Below the pieces are notes generated by a model. It saw nothing but the letters and a program-made list of their open reading frames with translations. It was not told the DNA's origin and ran no database searches. Below are positions 8,013 to 15,976 of a DNA stretch of 31,532 nucleotides, in pieces. The DNA is from Lachnospiraceae bacterium (lineage in GTDB: Bacteria; Bacillota_A; Clostridia; Lachnospirales; Lachnospiraceae): the NCBI GenBank assembly GCA_024699595.1, contig JAILPG010000150.1:1-31532 (forward strand), written 5' to 3'. The translations under genes and the position numbers were made by a program. How positions within the stretch are numbered: the stretch's first letter is position 1; the number at the start of each line of letters is the position of its first letter.

Positions 8013-8780
8013 GTGTATACAAAAAGAATTATCCCCTGCCTGGATGTTCATGCGGGGCGCGTTGTTAAGGGCATAAATTTTGTAAACCTCAGGGATGCCG
8101 GAGATCCCGTGGAGGCTGCGGCCGCCTATGATAAGGCCGGAGCTGATGAACTGGTATTTCTCGATATAACGGCCTCTTCGGATGCGAGAGATACGGTAGT
8201 TGAAATGGTGCGCGCGGTTGCCGAGAAGGTGTTCATACCATTTACCGTCGGCGGCGGTGTAAGGACCGTGGAAGATTTTAAAAAGATACTCAGAGAAGGC
8301 GCGGATAAGGTATCTGTTAATTCGGCAGCCATAAATGATCCGGAGCTTATTTCGAGAGCCGCTGACAAGTTCGGAAGCCAGTGTGTGGTGGTCGCTATCG
8401 ACGCAAGAAGAAGACCGGATGGAAGCGGATTCAACGTATTTAAGAACGGCGGCAGGATAGATACGGGGATAGATGCCGTGGAATGGGCTTTCAGGGCTCA
8501 CCGTCTCGGAGCGGGGGAAATACTGCTTACCAGTATGGATAAGGACGGAACAAAATCCGGCTATGATATTGAGCTTACAAGGATAATCTCCGAGGGTGTG
8601 GATATTCCGGTGATAGCTTCGGGCGGAGCCGGAACAAAAGAACATTTTTATGATGCTTTTACCGAAGGAAAGGCTGATGCTGCATTAGCTGCTTCGCTGT
8701 TTCATTTTAATGAGCTTGGGATAGGCGAGCTTAAGGATTATCTGGCTGAAAGAGGCATAGCCGTAAGGAGAGACAAGTAA
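8013..8780 (+). CDS. hisF: Imidazole glycerol phosphate synthase, cyclase subunit HisF
   Basis: HisF uses ammonia from HisH to convert PRFAR into imidazole glycerol phosphate and AICAR. The 255-residue TIM barrel has both catalytic aspartates, D11 in [13 protein letters not shown] and D130 in VVAIDARR, and phosphate-binding glycine loops (VGGGVRT near 79-85, ASGGAG near 202-207). The start codon is GTG, 12 bases after the hisH stop, with AAAGGA upstream. The stop overlaps the ung start by one base (TAATG). Confidence 0.97.
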   Translation: MYTKRIIPCLDVHAGRVVKGINFVNLRDAGDPVEAAAAYDKAGADELVFLDITASSDARDTVVEMVRAVAEKVFIPFTVGGGVRTVEDFKKILREGADKVSVNSAAINDPELISRAADKFGSQCVVVAIDARRRPDGSGFNVFKNGGRIDTGIDAVEWAFRAHRLGAGEILLTSMDKDGTKSGYDIELTRIISEGVDIPVIASGGAGTKEHFYDAFTEGKADAALAASLFHFNELGIGELKDYLAERGIAVRRDK

Positions 8781-9454
8781 TGGCGGCTATAGACAACGAC
8801 TGGCTTGAACCTTTGAGCAAAGAATTTTCCAAACCGTATTATAAAAAGCTGTATGAAACGGTAAAAAACGAATATAAGACAAGGACCATATATCCTGACA
8901 GCAGGGATCTTTTCAATGCTTTTTCGTATACGCCCCTATCAAAGGTTAAGGTTGTGATCATAGGTCAGGACCCATATCACGAACCCGGTCAGGCACACGG
9001 TCTTTGCTTTTCTGTAAGAGACGGGGTTGACATTCCGCCATCACTCTGTAATATCTATAAGGAATTGTCTGATGATCTCGGGCTGTATATTCCCAATAAC
9101 GGAAATCTGGAAAAATGGGCCAGACAGGGAGTGCTGCTTTTAAACAACGTGCTTACCGTGCGCGCCCACGCGGCTAATTCGCATAAGGATATAGGCTGGG
9201 AAGAGTTTACCGATGCCGTTATTGATATACTGAATAAAGTGGACAGGCCGATAGTCTTCATGCTGTGGGGAAAACCTGCCCAGACAAAGTGCGAGAAGCT
9301 TGATAACCCGAAGCATCTGGTGTTAAAAGCTCCGCATCCGAGCCCTTTGTCGGCTTACAGAGGTTTTTTCGGATGCAGGCATTTCAGCCGAGCTAACAGT
9401 TTTCTTGAGAAGAATTCTCTGACGCCGATAGACTGGCAGATAGAAAATCATTAA
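8780..9454 (+). CDS. ung: Uracil-DNA glycosylase, family 1
   Basis: Ung removes uracil from DNA by cutting the N-glycosidic bond, starting base excision repair. The 224-residue protein has the water-activating motif GQDPYH (D64, H67), the DNA-intercalation motif HPSPLSAYRGFFGC (H186), and the LLLNNVLTVR core. Length and motif spacing match family 1. It overlaps hisF by one base, so it is probably co-translated with the histidine genes, an arrangement with no obvious functional logic. Confidence 0.97.
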   Translation: MAAIDNDWLEPLSKEFSKPYYKKLYETVKNEYKTRTIYPDSRDLFNAFSYTPLSKVKVVIIGQDPYHEPGQAHGLCFSVRDGVDIPPSLCNIYKELSDDLGLYIPNNGNLEKWARQGVLLLNNVLTVRAHAANSHKDIGWEEFTDAVIDILNKVDRPIVFMLWGKPAQTKCEKLDNPKHLVLKAPHPSPLSAYRGFFGCRHFSRANSFLEKNSLTPIDWQIENH

Positions 9455-9475
9455 ATACAGGATTTGAGGGAAAAT

Positions 9476-10645
9476 ATGGATAATAAATCGACTATCCGGA
9501 TAATGATCGCTACAGTATGTCTGATCATTGCCGGACTGGCCATATATGGGGCATATTATTTTGTTACATACCGGTCTGAAGCCAACAAAATGGCTGTTCT
9601 CATAAATGAGGGCAACGAAAAGATGGACGCGCAGGATTATGCGGGTGCCATCGAAAACTATGAGATGGCCATGGAGATCGACCCTGAGGAGGAAGAAATA
9701 AAGGATGCAATATCCCATGCTTACGTGCTTATGGGGGGAACCTACGGGACTACGGATGATGCGATCGGTTCATATGAAAATGCGATCATTTATAACCCGG
9801 AAAACAAGAGCGCTTATTGGGGTATATCCAATATATACGAGGACCGCGAAAACGAGGATATGGTCCTTGAAACGCTGCTAAGAGGCTATGCTGCAACCGG
9901 CGATGAGAATATGAAGATCAAGACAGACAATATCGAGGCGGAGAGAGCAAGGATACTTGCAGAAGAGGAGGAAGCCGCCAAAGAGGCAGCAGAAAAGGCA
10001 GCGATCGAGGAAGCGCACAATGATCTGTTGGAGAAGCTTATTCCCGTTTTTGCCGCAGGCAATAAGGACGATATAAAGACCGTGCTCAGGACGGATGAGT
10101 ATCAGGAACTGTCTGATGAAGCCGTCGGAAAAGGCATCAGTTTTTACTACGGAGACAAGGATGAATCCGGCAAAAAGAACGGGACGGGTCTCGGAGTATA
10201 TCAGGACGGATATTATTATTACGGCGGATACGTTAATGACGTACGAAGCGGTGACGGACTGTGGATCAGGGCGGTATATCCTGAAGGCTCGGCACTTGGC
10301 TCGTTTATCTATGAAGGAAAATGGGAAAATGATGCTCCAAACGGAGAGGGGACATGTACCTCGAATTATTATGCGGACAGAGTGGGTTCCGGGGGCATGA
10401 CCAAACAGATAATTACCGGCTCGTATAAAGACGGTCTTGAAAACGGGAAGATGGCTTTGTCGGGATCGCTTAAGAGCGGCGGAACCGTAAAGTATTCATA
10501 TACGTCCGCTGACGGAGTTGCGGCAAAGATCAGTGATGAGGATTCGGGCGTAAAAGGACAGTATATAATTGCAAAATCCTCCGATGAGAGCTCCAACCTT
10601 ACTTCGGACGGGAGCAAGCGGGGAGTGGAAGGGTTTGCAGACTGA
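9476..10645 (+). CDS. Membrane-anchored TPR and MORN-repeat protein (function unknown)
   Basis: This 389-residue protein has an N-terminal membrane helix (about 7-30) that anchors the rest outside the cell. It is followed by TPR-like helical repeats (about 38-140, with AQDYAGAIENYEMAMEIDP as the clearest unit), an alanine/glutamate-rich coiled coil (about 150-185) and a C-terminal beta-rich part with MORN-like repeats: YYYGGYVNDVRSGDGLW (about 247-263), YEGKWENDAPNGEGT (279-293) and a weaker ITGSYKDGLENGKM (312-325). Both repeat types usually mediate protein or surface contacts. The ATG at 9476 is preferred over an upstream TTG at 9464 because GAGGG lies just before it. It sits 21 bases after ung and 38 bases before lysA, in the same likely operon. 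Confidence 0.85.
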   Translation: MDNKSTIRIMIATVCLIIAGLAIYGAYYFVTYRSEANKMAVLINEGNEKMDAQDYAGAIENYEMAMEIDPEEEEIKDAISHAYVLMGGTYGTTDDAIGSYENAIIYNPENKSAYWGISNIYEDRENEDMVLETLLRGYAATGDENMKIKTDNIEAERARILAEEEEAAKEAAEKAAIEEAHNDLLEKLIPVFAAGNKDDIKTVLRTDEYQELSDEAVGKGISFYYGDKDESGKKNGTGLGVYQDGYYYYGGYVNDVRSGDGLWIRAVYPEGSALGSFIYEGKWENDAPNGEGTCTSNYYADRVGSGGMTKQIITGSYKDGLENGKMALSGSLKSGGTVKYSYTSADGVAAKISDEDSGVKGQYIIAKSSDESSNLTSDGSKRGVEGFAD

Positions 10646-10683
10646 ATAAACATACACTATCAATCTGAGGAGACAGTAATATT

Positions 10684-11955
10684 ATGAAAAAAACAGCATT
10701 TGTAACAAAGGAAAAAGCAGAAGAGATCGCAAGGGATATCCCTACCCCTTATATCCTTTATGATGAGAAGGGTATAAGGAACAACCTCCGTGCCATAAAG
10801 GATGCTTTTTCCTGGAATAAGGGTTTTAAAGAATATTTTGCGGTAAAGGCATGTCCGAATCCGTTTATTTTAGAGATACTCAAGGATTTTGACTTCGGCT
10901 GTGACTGCTCATCCTACACTGAGCTCATGCTCTCCGAAAAAACGGGACTTATCGGGGACGATATAATGTTTTCCTCAAATGACACTCCCGATGATGAGTA
11001 TGAGTATGCAGGAAGACTCAATGCAATAATCAATCTTGATGATATTACTCACATTGACCAGGTGGAAAGAGTTCTGGGAAAACTTCCGGAAAAAATGAGC
11101 TGCAGATTCAATCCGGGCGGCCTGTTTGAGATGAGTAACGGCATAATGGATAATCCGGGTGATTCAAAGTACGGAATGACTACAGAGCAGCTGTATGAAG
11201 CTTTCGAGATCCTTATGAAGAAGGGCGTTAAGGAATTCGGACTGCATGCTTTTCTTGCAAGCAATACGGTTACGAACGATTATTATCCCAAGCTTGCCGG
11301 GATCCTGTTTGAGCTGGCGGTCGACCTTAAGAAAAAGACCGGTGCCGACATAACATTCATAAATCTTTCAGGCGGTGTCGGGATCCCGTATACTCCCGAT
11401 AAGGAAGGCAATGACATATATGCGATAGGCCGTGGGGTCAAGGAGCAGTATGAAAAGATCTTAGTGCCTGCCGGAATGGAAGACGTTGCCCTGTATACGG
11501 AGATGGGAAGGTTTGTAACGGGCCCTTATGGAGCACTTATTACCAGAGCGATCCATGAGAAACATATCTACAAGGAATACATAGGTGTCGATGCCTGTGC
11601 AGTAAACCTTATGAGACCTGCAATGTATGGTGCATACCATCATATCACGGTCTTAGGAAAGGAAGACGAGCCGCTTACCAATAAATATGACGTTGCTGGT
11701 TCACTCTGTGAGAATAATGATAAGTTTGCGATCGACAGGATGCTTCCCAAGATCGAGATGGGAGACCTTATCTTTATACATGATGCCGGAGCTCACGGAT
11801 ATTCAATGGGATATAATTATAACGGAAAGCTGAAATGCGCCGAGGTACTGTTAAAGAGCGACGGATCCCATAAGCTCATCCGCAGGGCGGAGAGTACGGC
11901 AGATTATTTTGCAACCTTTGACTGCTTTGACGAGTATAAGTCGCTCGTGAATTGA
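10684..11955 (+). CDS. lysA: Diaminopimelate decarboxylase-like PLP enzyme
   Basis: LysA converts meso-diaminopimelate to lysine, the last step of lysine synthesis. The 423-residue fold-type III decarboxylase has the PLP lysine K55 in YFAVKACPNP, the partner-subunit cysteine C342 in SLCENNDKF, the substrate-site block GVDACAVNLMRPAMYGAYH (302-320) and the phosphate loop NLSGGVGIPY (227-236). It departs from the classic type: HAFLASN replaces the common HIGSQ, TEMGRF replaces EPGR, and GGVG replaces GGGxG. It is therefore a divergent LysA subtype or a paralogue with a related amino acid substrate. GAGGAG lies 11 bases before the ATG. The stop codon overlaps the promoter of the next tRNA gene. 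Confidence 0.82.
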   Translation: MKKTAFVTKEKAEEIARDIPTPYILYDEKGIRNNLRAIKDAFSWNKGFKEYFAVKACPNPFILEILKDFDFGCDCSSYTELMLSEKTGLIGDDIMFSSNDTPDDEYEYAGRLNAIINLDDITHIDQVERVLGKLPEKMSCRFNPGGLFEMSNGIMDNPGDSKYGMTTEQLYEAFEILMKKGVKEFGLHAFLASNTVTNDYYPKLAGILFELAVDLKKKTGADITFINLSGGVGIPYTPDKEGNDIYAIGRGVKEQYEKILVPAGMEDVALYTEMGRFVTGPYGALITRAIHEKHIYKEYIGVDACAVNLMRPAMYGAYHHITVLGKEDEPLTNKYDVAGSLCENNDKFAIDRMLPKIEMGDLIFIHDAGAHGYSMGYNYNGKLKCAEVLLKSDGSHKLIRRAESTADYFATFDCFDEYKSLVN

Positions 11956-11980
11956 AAAAGCCATATTTTTATGATATAGT
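11952..11980 (+). promoter_or_regulatory. Promoter of tRNA-Leu
   Basis: TTGAAA (11952-11957) and TATAGT (11975-11980) are separated by 17 bases, and TGA before the -10 makes it an extended -10. The -35 overlaps the lysA stop codon. Transcription would start near 11987, about 40 bases before the tRNA. Confidence 0.75.
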
Positions 11981-12026
11981 AAACGCCAAACAGATCTGCT
12001 GTATATTATAGTATCACTGTTTGCGG

Positions 12027-12110
12027 GCCGGCGTGTCGGAATTGGCAGACGAGGCAGACTCAAAATCTGTTTTCCGCAAGGAAGTGCGGGTTCAAGTCCC
12101 GCCGCCGGCA
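12027..12110 (+). tRNA. tRNA-Leu (anticodon CAA)
   Basis: The 84-base class II tRNA has an acceptor stem GCCGGCG/CGCCGGC with discriminator A at 12110, an anticodon stem GCAGA/TCTGT with loop CTCAAAA giving anticodon CAA at 12061-12063 (reads UUG), a long variable arm, and a T arm GCGGG-TTCAAGT-CCCGC. The 3' CCA is not encoded and must be added after transcription. Confidence 0.97.
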
Positions 12111-12115
12111 GGGAT

Positions 12116-12157
12116 AAAAGCCTTGATTTTACAGTAAAGTCGAGGCTTTTTCTTTTT
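12116..12157 (+). terminator. Intrinsic terminator after tRNA-Leu (and lysA)
   Basis: A 16-pair stem with two G-T pairs (arms beginning AAAAGCCT and ending AGGCTTTT, loop CAG) is followed by a T-rich tail. No terminator is visible between lysA and the tRNA, so this one probably ends both transcripts. Confidence 0.9.
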
Positions 12158-12243
12158 CCCGGACACTGTACGGACAATGATCCCGATCCTGCCCATCTGT
12201 TATAAACGGTGATGCGTGAAACGTCAGTCTTGTGGTTTACATC

Positions 12244-12272
12244 TTGTTGAAATACAATATTTGGTGTATAGT
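12244..12272 (+). promoter_or_regulatory. Promoter of the zinc-finger/polA/coaE operon
   Basis: TTGTTG (12244-12249) and TATAGT (12267-12272) are separated by 17 bases. Transcription would start near 12279, leaving a leader of about 70 bases. It is the only good promoter I see before the seven co-directional genes that end at 21011. Confidence 0.65.
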
Positions 12273-12310
12273 ATGAGGAAGAATCACATCTTCGGATGAT
12301 ATGATATTTA

Positions 12311-12335
12311 TGTGCTTTGGGGTCATTAAAGCACA
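12311..12335 (+). promoter_or_regulatory. Leader hairpin just upstream of the anti-sigma-like gene
   Basis: A perfect eight-pair inverted repeat, TGTGCTTT (12311-12318) and AAAGCACA (12328-12335) with a nine-base loop, sits 13 bases before the start codon. A smaller CATC-TTCG-GATG hairpin lies upstream at about 12288-12299. There is no T-run, so it is not a terminator; it could be a protein operator or a translation-control element. Confidence 0.5.
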
Positions 12336-12348
12336 GACGGGATCCTGA

Positions 12349-12678
12349 ATGAACTGTAACGAAATGGACAAGTATATCCCTCTGTTTATCGAAGACGAGC
12401 TTACGGGGGATGAATTAGGTCATTTTCTCAATCATATAGACAGCTGCAAGGTTTGCTACGATGAAATGGAAACCAGCTATCTTATTAAGGAATCGCTCAT
12501 CAGACTTGAGGAAGGCGATTCCTTCGATCTGCATTCAGAACTCCTTGAAAAGATAAAGACCATGAAGCGGTGCTATTTTTTCCATGAGAGCATCGCTCTT
12601 GTTAGACGTGTATTACTGATACTGGCGGGATTCTCGGTGGTGTCGCTTATCGTGTATCTGTATATAATCGCTGCATAG
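12349..12678 (+). CDS. Small membrane protein with anti-sigma-type zinc finger (zf-HC2/ZAS-like)
   Basis: This 109-residue protein has the pattern of zinc-binding anti-sigma domains: an N-terminal cysteine (C3), the IPLFIEDELTGDE helix, then H29-x3-C33-x2-C36. A single membrane helix closes the C-terminus (about 84-107). Such proteins typically hold an ECF sigma factor at the membrane, but no sigma factor gene is next to it. The ribosome binding site is weak, and a hairpin lies just upstream, so expression may be controlled after transcription. polA begins 11 bases after the stop, with its ribosome binding site overlapping this gene's stop codon, so the two are probably co-expressed. Confidence 0.85.
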   Translation: MNCNEMDKYIPLFIEDELTGDELGHFLNHIDSCKVCYDEMETSYLIKESLIRLEEGDSFDLHSELLEKIKTMKRCYFFHESIALVRRVLLILAGFSVVSLIVYLYIIAA

Positions 12679-12689
12679 GTGATCAGGTT

Positions 12690-15356
12690 ATGAGTGAAAA
12701 ACTGTTATTGATCGACGGAAACAGTATAGCAAACAGAGCTTTTTACGGCGTCCCCACTCTTACAAACGGAGAGGGATTTCATACAAATGCGATATACGGC
12801 TTTTTAAATATCATGTTTAAGGTACTGGATGAGGAGCATCCGGATTACCTTGCGATCGCTTTTGACCTTAAGGCAAAGACCTTCAGACACGAGATGTATC
12901 CCGAGTACAAGGGAACGAGAAAGGGCATGCCCGATGAGCTCAGGGAACAGATACCTGTCCTTAAGGACCTGTTAAAAGCAATGCAGATAAAGCTTGTGGA
13001 GCTTGAGGGCTATGAGGCGGATGATATCCTCGGTACGCTTGCCGTTTCCGGACAGGAGAAGGGAATGGAGGTGTCTCTTCTGTCGGGCGACAGGGATCTT
13101 TTACAGATGGCAAGTGATAAGATCATGGTGAGGATCCCAAAGACCAAGGGAGGAAAGACCGAGGTCTATGATTATCATACGGAGGATGTAATAAGAGAAT
13201 ACGGGATAGAGCCGTATCAGGTTATTGAGCTGAAAGCTCTTATGGGGGATGCTTCCGATAATATTCCCGGTGTTCCAAAGATCGGAGAGAAGACGGCAAC
13301 AGAGCTCATACAGAAGTATAAGGATATAGATAATCTTAAGGGACACATCGGGGAAATACAGAAAAAGAGCATAAGGGAGAGTCTTGAGCAGAATTTTGAC
13401 ATGGCTGTTTTAAGCAAGGCTCTTGCCACGATCAATACAAAGGCACCGGTCGATACATCCTTTGAAGACAAAAGGATTTCGGACATGTATACCGCTGAGG
13501 CCTACGATATAATAAAAAGGCTCGGATTTAAGAATATCATACAAAGATTCGAAGATCCGGATGTAAAAAAAGAAAACGTAGAGATAGAAGCCGTTCTCAT
13601 AACTGATGAGAATGAGGCCCTGAGCCTATTTGAAGGATTAAACGGGAAAGATAAGGTAAGCGTCCGTATTTTTGTACACAATGGCATAGTTGGGGCGGCT
13701 CTGTGTGCGGATGAAGACAAAGGATATTTTGTCGCGGTCTCAGGAATGTTTATAGAGGGTATTTCCGAGGAGAGTCTGGTAAAACATATCTCGAAGCTCT
13801 CATCAATGAGGGATGCGGGCCATGTGCTTGTAACCTTCGGTATCAAGGAGCTGTATCATCAGTGTCCGGAAGCCGCTGATTTTGACCGCGTAGGCGCTTA
13901 TTTTGATACAAAGATAGCCTCATATCTGTTAAATCCTCTGAAGAATGATTACGAGACCGAAGATGTTGCGATCGAAAACGGTATTTCGATCCAAAGCTAT
14001 AAGGAGCTTTTTGAAAAGACCGATGTAAGAAATGCATATTTAAATAACAGGGATGCTTTTGTTAAATACGCCGTAAAGACAGCCTATGTATCCTACATGG
14101 CATATGAACCGCTAATAGAAAAGCTTAGGAGAAATGAATGCCTGAGTCTGTTTCGTGACATAGAAATGCCTCTTACCATATGTCTGTATGAGATGGAAAG
14201 AGAAGGTATCAGGGTGATACCTGAGGCCCTTAGGGAATACGGGGCTTCACTTAACGATCAGATCGAGGCACTTAGAAAACAGATCATAGATGAGGCGGGA
14301 GAGGATTTTAACATAAATTCTCCCAAGCAGCTTGGAGAGATATTATTTGACAAGATGAAGCTTCCGGGCGGAAAGAAGACAAAGACCGGCTATTCAACAG
14401 CCGCGGATGTGCTTGAGAAGCTTGCCGTCACGCATCCTTTTGTAAGCCATATCCTTGAATACAGGGGACTCAGTAAGCTTAAGTCCACATATGCGGACGG
14501 CCTGATGCCGTATATAGATGAAAATGACAGGATACATTCCACCTTCCATCAGACTATCACAGCCACCGGAAGGATAAGCTCGGCAGATCCGAATCTGCAG
14601 AACATTCCCATCAGGATGGAGCAGGGAAGGCTGATACGAAAGGTCTTTGTGCCAAAGGACGGATATCTGTTCTTAGATGCGGATTATTCCCAGATCGAGT
14701 TAAGGATATTAGCCCATATGTCAGGCGATGAGACTCTTATACAGGCATTTGAGGACGGTAAGGATATTCACAGGATTACCGCATCGAAGGTTTTCAACGT
14801 TCCTTTCGACGAGGTCACGAGTCTCCAGAGAAGAAATGCCAAAGCCGTGAATTTCGGCATAATCTACGGTATATCATCATTCGGCCTGAGTCAGGATATC
14901 GGGATCACGGCAGGTGAAGCCAAGGAATTCATCGAGAACTATTTTATGACCTTCCCGAAGGTCAAGAAGTTCCTTGACTCTCTTGTAAGCGATGCCAAGG
15001 AGAAGGGCTATGCAGAGACACTTTTTAACAGGAGACGTCCCGTTCCCGAGCTTAAAGAATCAAACTTCATGCGCAGGCAGTTCGGTGAGAGAGTAGCCAT
15101 GAATGCACCGATCCAGGGTACTGCGGCTGATATAATGAAGATCGCAATGATAAGGGTCGTAAAAAGACTCAGGGATGAAGGACTTAAGACGAAAGTCATT
15201 TTACAGGTACATGACGAGCTGTTGCTTGAAACCCTTACATCGGAAAAGGAACAGGTTGCCTCTATTTTAACGGAAGAGATGGAAAATGCCGCCGCTCTTT
15301 CCGTGAGACTCACAGTGGAAATGAGTGAGGGAAGTAACTGGTATGAAGCCAAATGA
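12690..15356 (+). CDS. polA: DNA polymerase I
   Basis: PolA fills gaps and removes RNA primers during replication and repair. The 888-residue protein has an N-terminal 5'-3' nuclease domain (about 1-290; LIDGNSIANRAFYG, EGYEADDILGT, SGDRDLLQ, LMGDASDNIPGVPKIGEKTA), a central exonuclease-like domain (about 295-480) and a family A polymerase domain (about 485-888) with motif A DADYSQIELR (D664), motif B RRNAKAVNFGIIYG (K718, Y726) and motif C VHDELLLE (D842). The central domain lacks the DxE motif of an active 3'-5' exonuclease, so proofreading is probably absent, as in Bacillus Pol I. Its ribosome binding site (AGGTGA) overlaps the stop codon of the preceding gene. Confidence 0.98.
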   Translation: MSEKLLLIDGNSIANRAFYGVPTLTNGEGFHTNAIYGFLNIMFKVLDEEHPDYLAIAFDLKAKTFRHEMYPEYKGTRKGMPDELREQIPVLKDLLKAMQIKLVELEGYEADDILGTLAVSGQEKGMEVSLLSGDRDLLQMASDKIMVRIPKTKGGKTEVYDYHTEDVIREYGIEPYQVIELKALMGDASDNIPGVPKIGEKTATELIQKYKDIDNLKGHIGEIQKKSIRESLEQNFDMAVLSKALATINTKAPVDTSFEDKRISDMYTAEAYDIIKRLGFKNIIQRFEDPDVKKENVEIEAVLITDENEALSLFEGLNGKDKVSVRIFVHNGIVGAALCADEDKGYFVAVSGMFIEGISEESLVKHISKLSSMRDAGHVLVTFGIKELYHQCPEAADFDRVGAYFDTKIASYLLNPLKNDYETEDVAIENGISIQSYKELFEKTDVRNAYLNNRDAFVKYAVKTAYVSYMAYEPLIEKLRRNECLSLFRDIEMPLTICLYEMEREGIRVIPEALREYGASLNDQIEALRKQIIDEAGEDFNINSPKQLGEILFDKMKLPGGKKTKTGYSTAADVLEKLAVTHPFVSHILEYRGLSKLKSTYADGLMPYIDENDRIHSTFHQTITATGRISSADPNLQNIPIRMEQGRLIRKVFVPKDGYLFLDADYSQIELRILAHMSGDETLIQAFEDGKDIHRITASKVFNVPFDEVTSLQRRNAKAVNFGIIYGISSFGLSQDIGITAGEAKEFIENYFMTFPKVKKFLDSLVSDAKEKGYAETLFNRRRPVPELKESNFMRRQFGERVAMNAPIQGTAADIMKIAMIRVVKRLRDEGLKTKVILQVHDELLLETLTSEKEQVASILTEEMENAAALSVRLTVEMSEGSNWYEAK

Positions 15357-15368
15357 CAGGGGTGTATT

Positions 15369-15959
15369 ATGAAGGTGATTGGAATAACCGGGGGTGTCGG
15401 AAGCGGTAAATCCGAGGTCATGAAAATGATCGAAAAGCTGTCGGACTCCTGTATGATATATGCGGATGATGTGGCAAACATGCTTAAAGAAAAGGGGAAA
15501 CCCTGCTACTTCGATCTTTTGAGCCTTCTTGGAGAGGATATCCTTAATGAGGAAGGCGAGATAGATAAAAAAAAGATGGCTGCAAGGATGTTTGCGGAAG
15601 GTAATGAGGACCTTACGGCCAGAGTAAATGAGATCGTCCATCCAAGGGTCAAGCAGTACATCCTTGATAGGATAGATGAGGAAAACAGTGCAGGCAGATT
15701 TGATTATTTTTTTATAGAGGCAGCACTCCTTATCGAGGACGGATATGATAAAATATGCGATGAACTGTGGTATGTTTACGCTGATGAGGATGTAAGAAGA
15801 GAAAGGCTTAAAAAAAGCAGGGGCTATTCAGATGAAAAAATAACCGGCATATTTTCATCACAGAATAAAGATGAGGTGTTTCGAAAACACTGCCGTGTTA
15901 TCATAGAAAACAACGGGGATCTTGATTCGTTAAAGGAACAGATCCTTAGGCATTTGTGA
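15369..15959 (+). CDS. coaE: Dephospho-CoA kinase
   Basis: CoaE phosphorylates the 3'-hydroxyl of dephospho-CoA, the last step of coenzyme A synthesis. The 196-residue P-loop kinase has GGVGSGKS (8-15), the substrate-site YADDVAN motif, HPRVKQYI, and a lid-like arginine-rich segment VRRERLKKSRGYS. Length is normal. It begins 12 bases after polA, a common polA-coaE pairing. Confidence 0.96.
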   Translation: MKVIGITGGVGSGKSEVMKMIEKLSDSCMIYADDVANMLKEKGKPCYFDLLSLLGEDILNEEGEIDKKKMAARMFAEGNEDLTARVNEIVHPRVKQYILDRIDEENSAGRFDYFFIEAALLIEDGYDKICDELWYVYADEDVRRERLKKSRGYSDEKITGIFSSQNKDEVFRKHCRVIIENNGDLDSLKEQILRHL

Positions 15960-15976
15960 TCGGAGAGGAATACAAG

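Noticed and set aside
7905..8645. Minus-strand open frame of 246 residues across hisF
   Set aside because: It lies opposite a clear hisF with all catalytic residues and shows no family features.
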